Source: G965262015 sp965262015
GTDB lineage: Bacteria > Spirochaetota > Leptospiria > Turneriellales > CBDBES01
Direction: 5' to 3'
Assembly: GCA_965262015.1 (NCBI GenBank)
Contig: OZ253494.1
Span: 744,001 to 808,000 of the forward strand
DNA length: 64,000 bases
Below the pieces are notes generated by a model that did no database searches, was not told where the DNA came from, and was given only the letters and a program-made list of their open reading frames with translations. The position numbers and the translations under genes were made by a program. Below are positions 63,394 to 64,000 of the stretch, one piece after another (within the stretch, counting starts at the first letter, position 1; every line of letters begins with the position of its first letter).

Positions 63394-63753
63394 TTACAAA
63401 ATACTTTTTGCTATTGATTTTTGTATTTCAAGAATACTATCATCTTTAAATTGAAGATCATAAATAGGGGCATTTTGACTTGATATATATATTTTCAACT
63501 CAGCATCTAGATCAAGATGTCCAGCTGTCTCAACAGAAAAATGAGAAATAGATTTGTAAGGGATTGAGTGGTATTCTTGCTTCTTACCAGTAAGTCCCTG
63601 TTTATCTATAGCAATAAGTCTTTTATCTGTAAAGGCAAAAATATCCCTAATCGCTTTGAATCCTTTTAAAATCTTTTCTCCATCAATTAGTATTTTTTCT
63701 AAGTTTGCATCTAACTGATCATTGTTTATCTGTGTTAATCTAATCAATCCCAT
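63394..63753 (-). CDS. Bacterial PH-domain protein
   Basis: 119 residues, a single bacterial pleckstrin-homology-like domain of the YvbH type: EKILIDGEKILKGFKAIRDI near 19, FAFTDKRLIAIDKQGLTGKK near 40-58 (the D-K-R-L-x-x-x-D-x-x-G core), EYHSIPYKSISHFSVETAGH near 60, and LDLDAELKIYISSQNAPIYD near 80. These small proteins are widespread in bacteria and their role is not known. An ATTAATTA-rich leader precedes it. 63754-64000 holds no recognisable gene. Confidence 0.88.
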   Translation of the reverse strand: MGLIRLTQINNDQLDANLEKILIDGEKILKGFKAIRDIFAFTDKRLIAIDKQGLTGKKQEYHSIPYKSISHFSVETAGHLDLDAELKIYISSQNAPIYDLQFKDDSILEIQKSIAKSIL

Positions 63754-64000
63754 TTTTTATTCCACCTTATTAATTATATTTTTTTACCTGAACAATGGGG
63801 CATCACGCTTTATGCGTAGTCAAATCAACTAACTATCCCTCAAATACGGCTTATTCTGAAAGACTCCAAACAGACCGTCAATCCTATTTATAGTTATTTA
63901 TATCCAACCTATAGACATATGCTATAACATGATTGATTGTATTGACCCCTATTATTTGATTGCCTTTCTTCGATCAAAATATGGATTTTTACAGCTACTC

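Overview
The window is an AT-rich bacterial chromosome segment that most resembles a spirochaete. The evidence is the 16S rRNA gene on the minus strand near 50.0-51.6 kb, whose 5' region (GTCTTAAACATGCAAGTC) is of the spirochaete type and which has no 23S or 5S gene beside it, a FliS flagellar export chaperone, an XPB-type helicase, PilZ and GGDEF proteins, and periplasmic TPR/NHL-type proteins. The genus cannot be fixed by eye; a Brevinema-like or other low-GC host-associated lineage is an inference only. The genes are ordinary, full-length housekeeping genes, so this is not an extremely reduced genome. The intergenic regions are littered with decayed IS30-family and IS1595-family insertion sequences.

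Layout. 0-2.6 kb: phosphate transport genes pstS-pstC-pstA on the minus strand. 2.7-10.3 kb: an accessory stretch with IS30 and IS1595 relics, an NHL-repeat gene fragment, tRNA-Pro, fliS, a DUF262/DUF1524 (GmrSD-type) defence-like gene bracketed by a 32-bp perfect direct repeat, and a secreted-protein gene whose first codons are a (CACCA)15 pentanucleotide tract, a strong candidate for slipped-strand phase variation. 10.4-22 kb: two overlapping TPR cell-envelope genes, then hisB-hisH-murE-murF, a membrane protein and a DUF1858 protein. 21.5-22.2 kb: a fused IS30/IS1595 relic. 22.3-39.4 kb: ftsH, an alkaline-phosphatase-superfamily gene overlapping ppx/gppA, htpX, a siroheme sulfite/nitrite reductase, a TonB-like protein, PilZ, parB-parA, an XPB-like helicase operon with a polyprenyl diphosphate synthase, and argJ. 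39.5-49.9 kb: holA-like, an IS30 relic, mutY, an SDR gene, guaA, a diguanylate cyclase, a large IS30 relic, a MerC-like gene and a TrpD/YbiB-like gene. 50-52.9 kb: 16S rRNA flanked by a 24-bp perfect inverted repeat (pre-16S processing stem), then IS30 relics. 53-62.7 kb: two unknown membrane genes, gmk, miaA, hfq, an SPFH protein, a mannose-1-phosphate guanylyltransferase and gapA on plus, converging on rseP-thrS and tRNA-Val on minus. 62.7-64 kb: IS relics and two small minus-strand genes, one with a bacterial PH domain.

The most interesting signals are the pentanucleotide contingency tract at 10096-10170, the direct-repeat-bounded DUF262 gene at 6363-8601, a 250-bp tandem duplication at the convergent gapA/rseP junction that left decayed copies of both gene ends, and a conserved small ORF following both IS1595 relics that looks like element-borne cargo. 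No CRISPR array, prophage or multi-gene novel defence system was seen.
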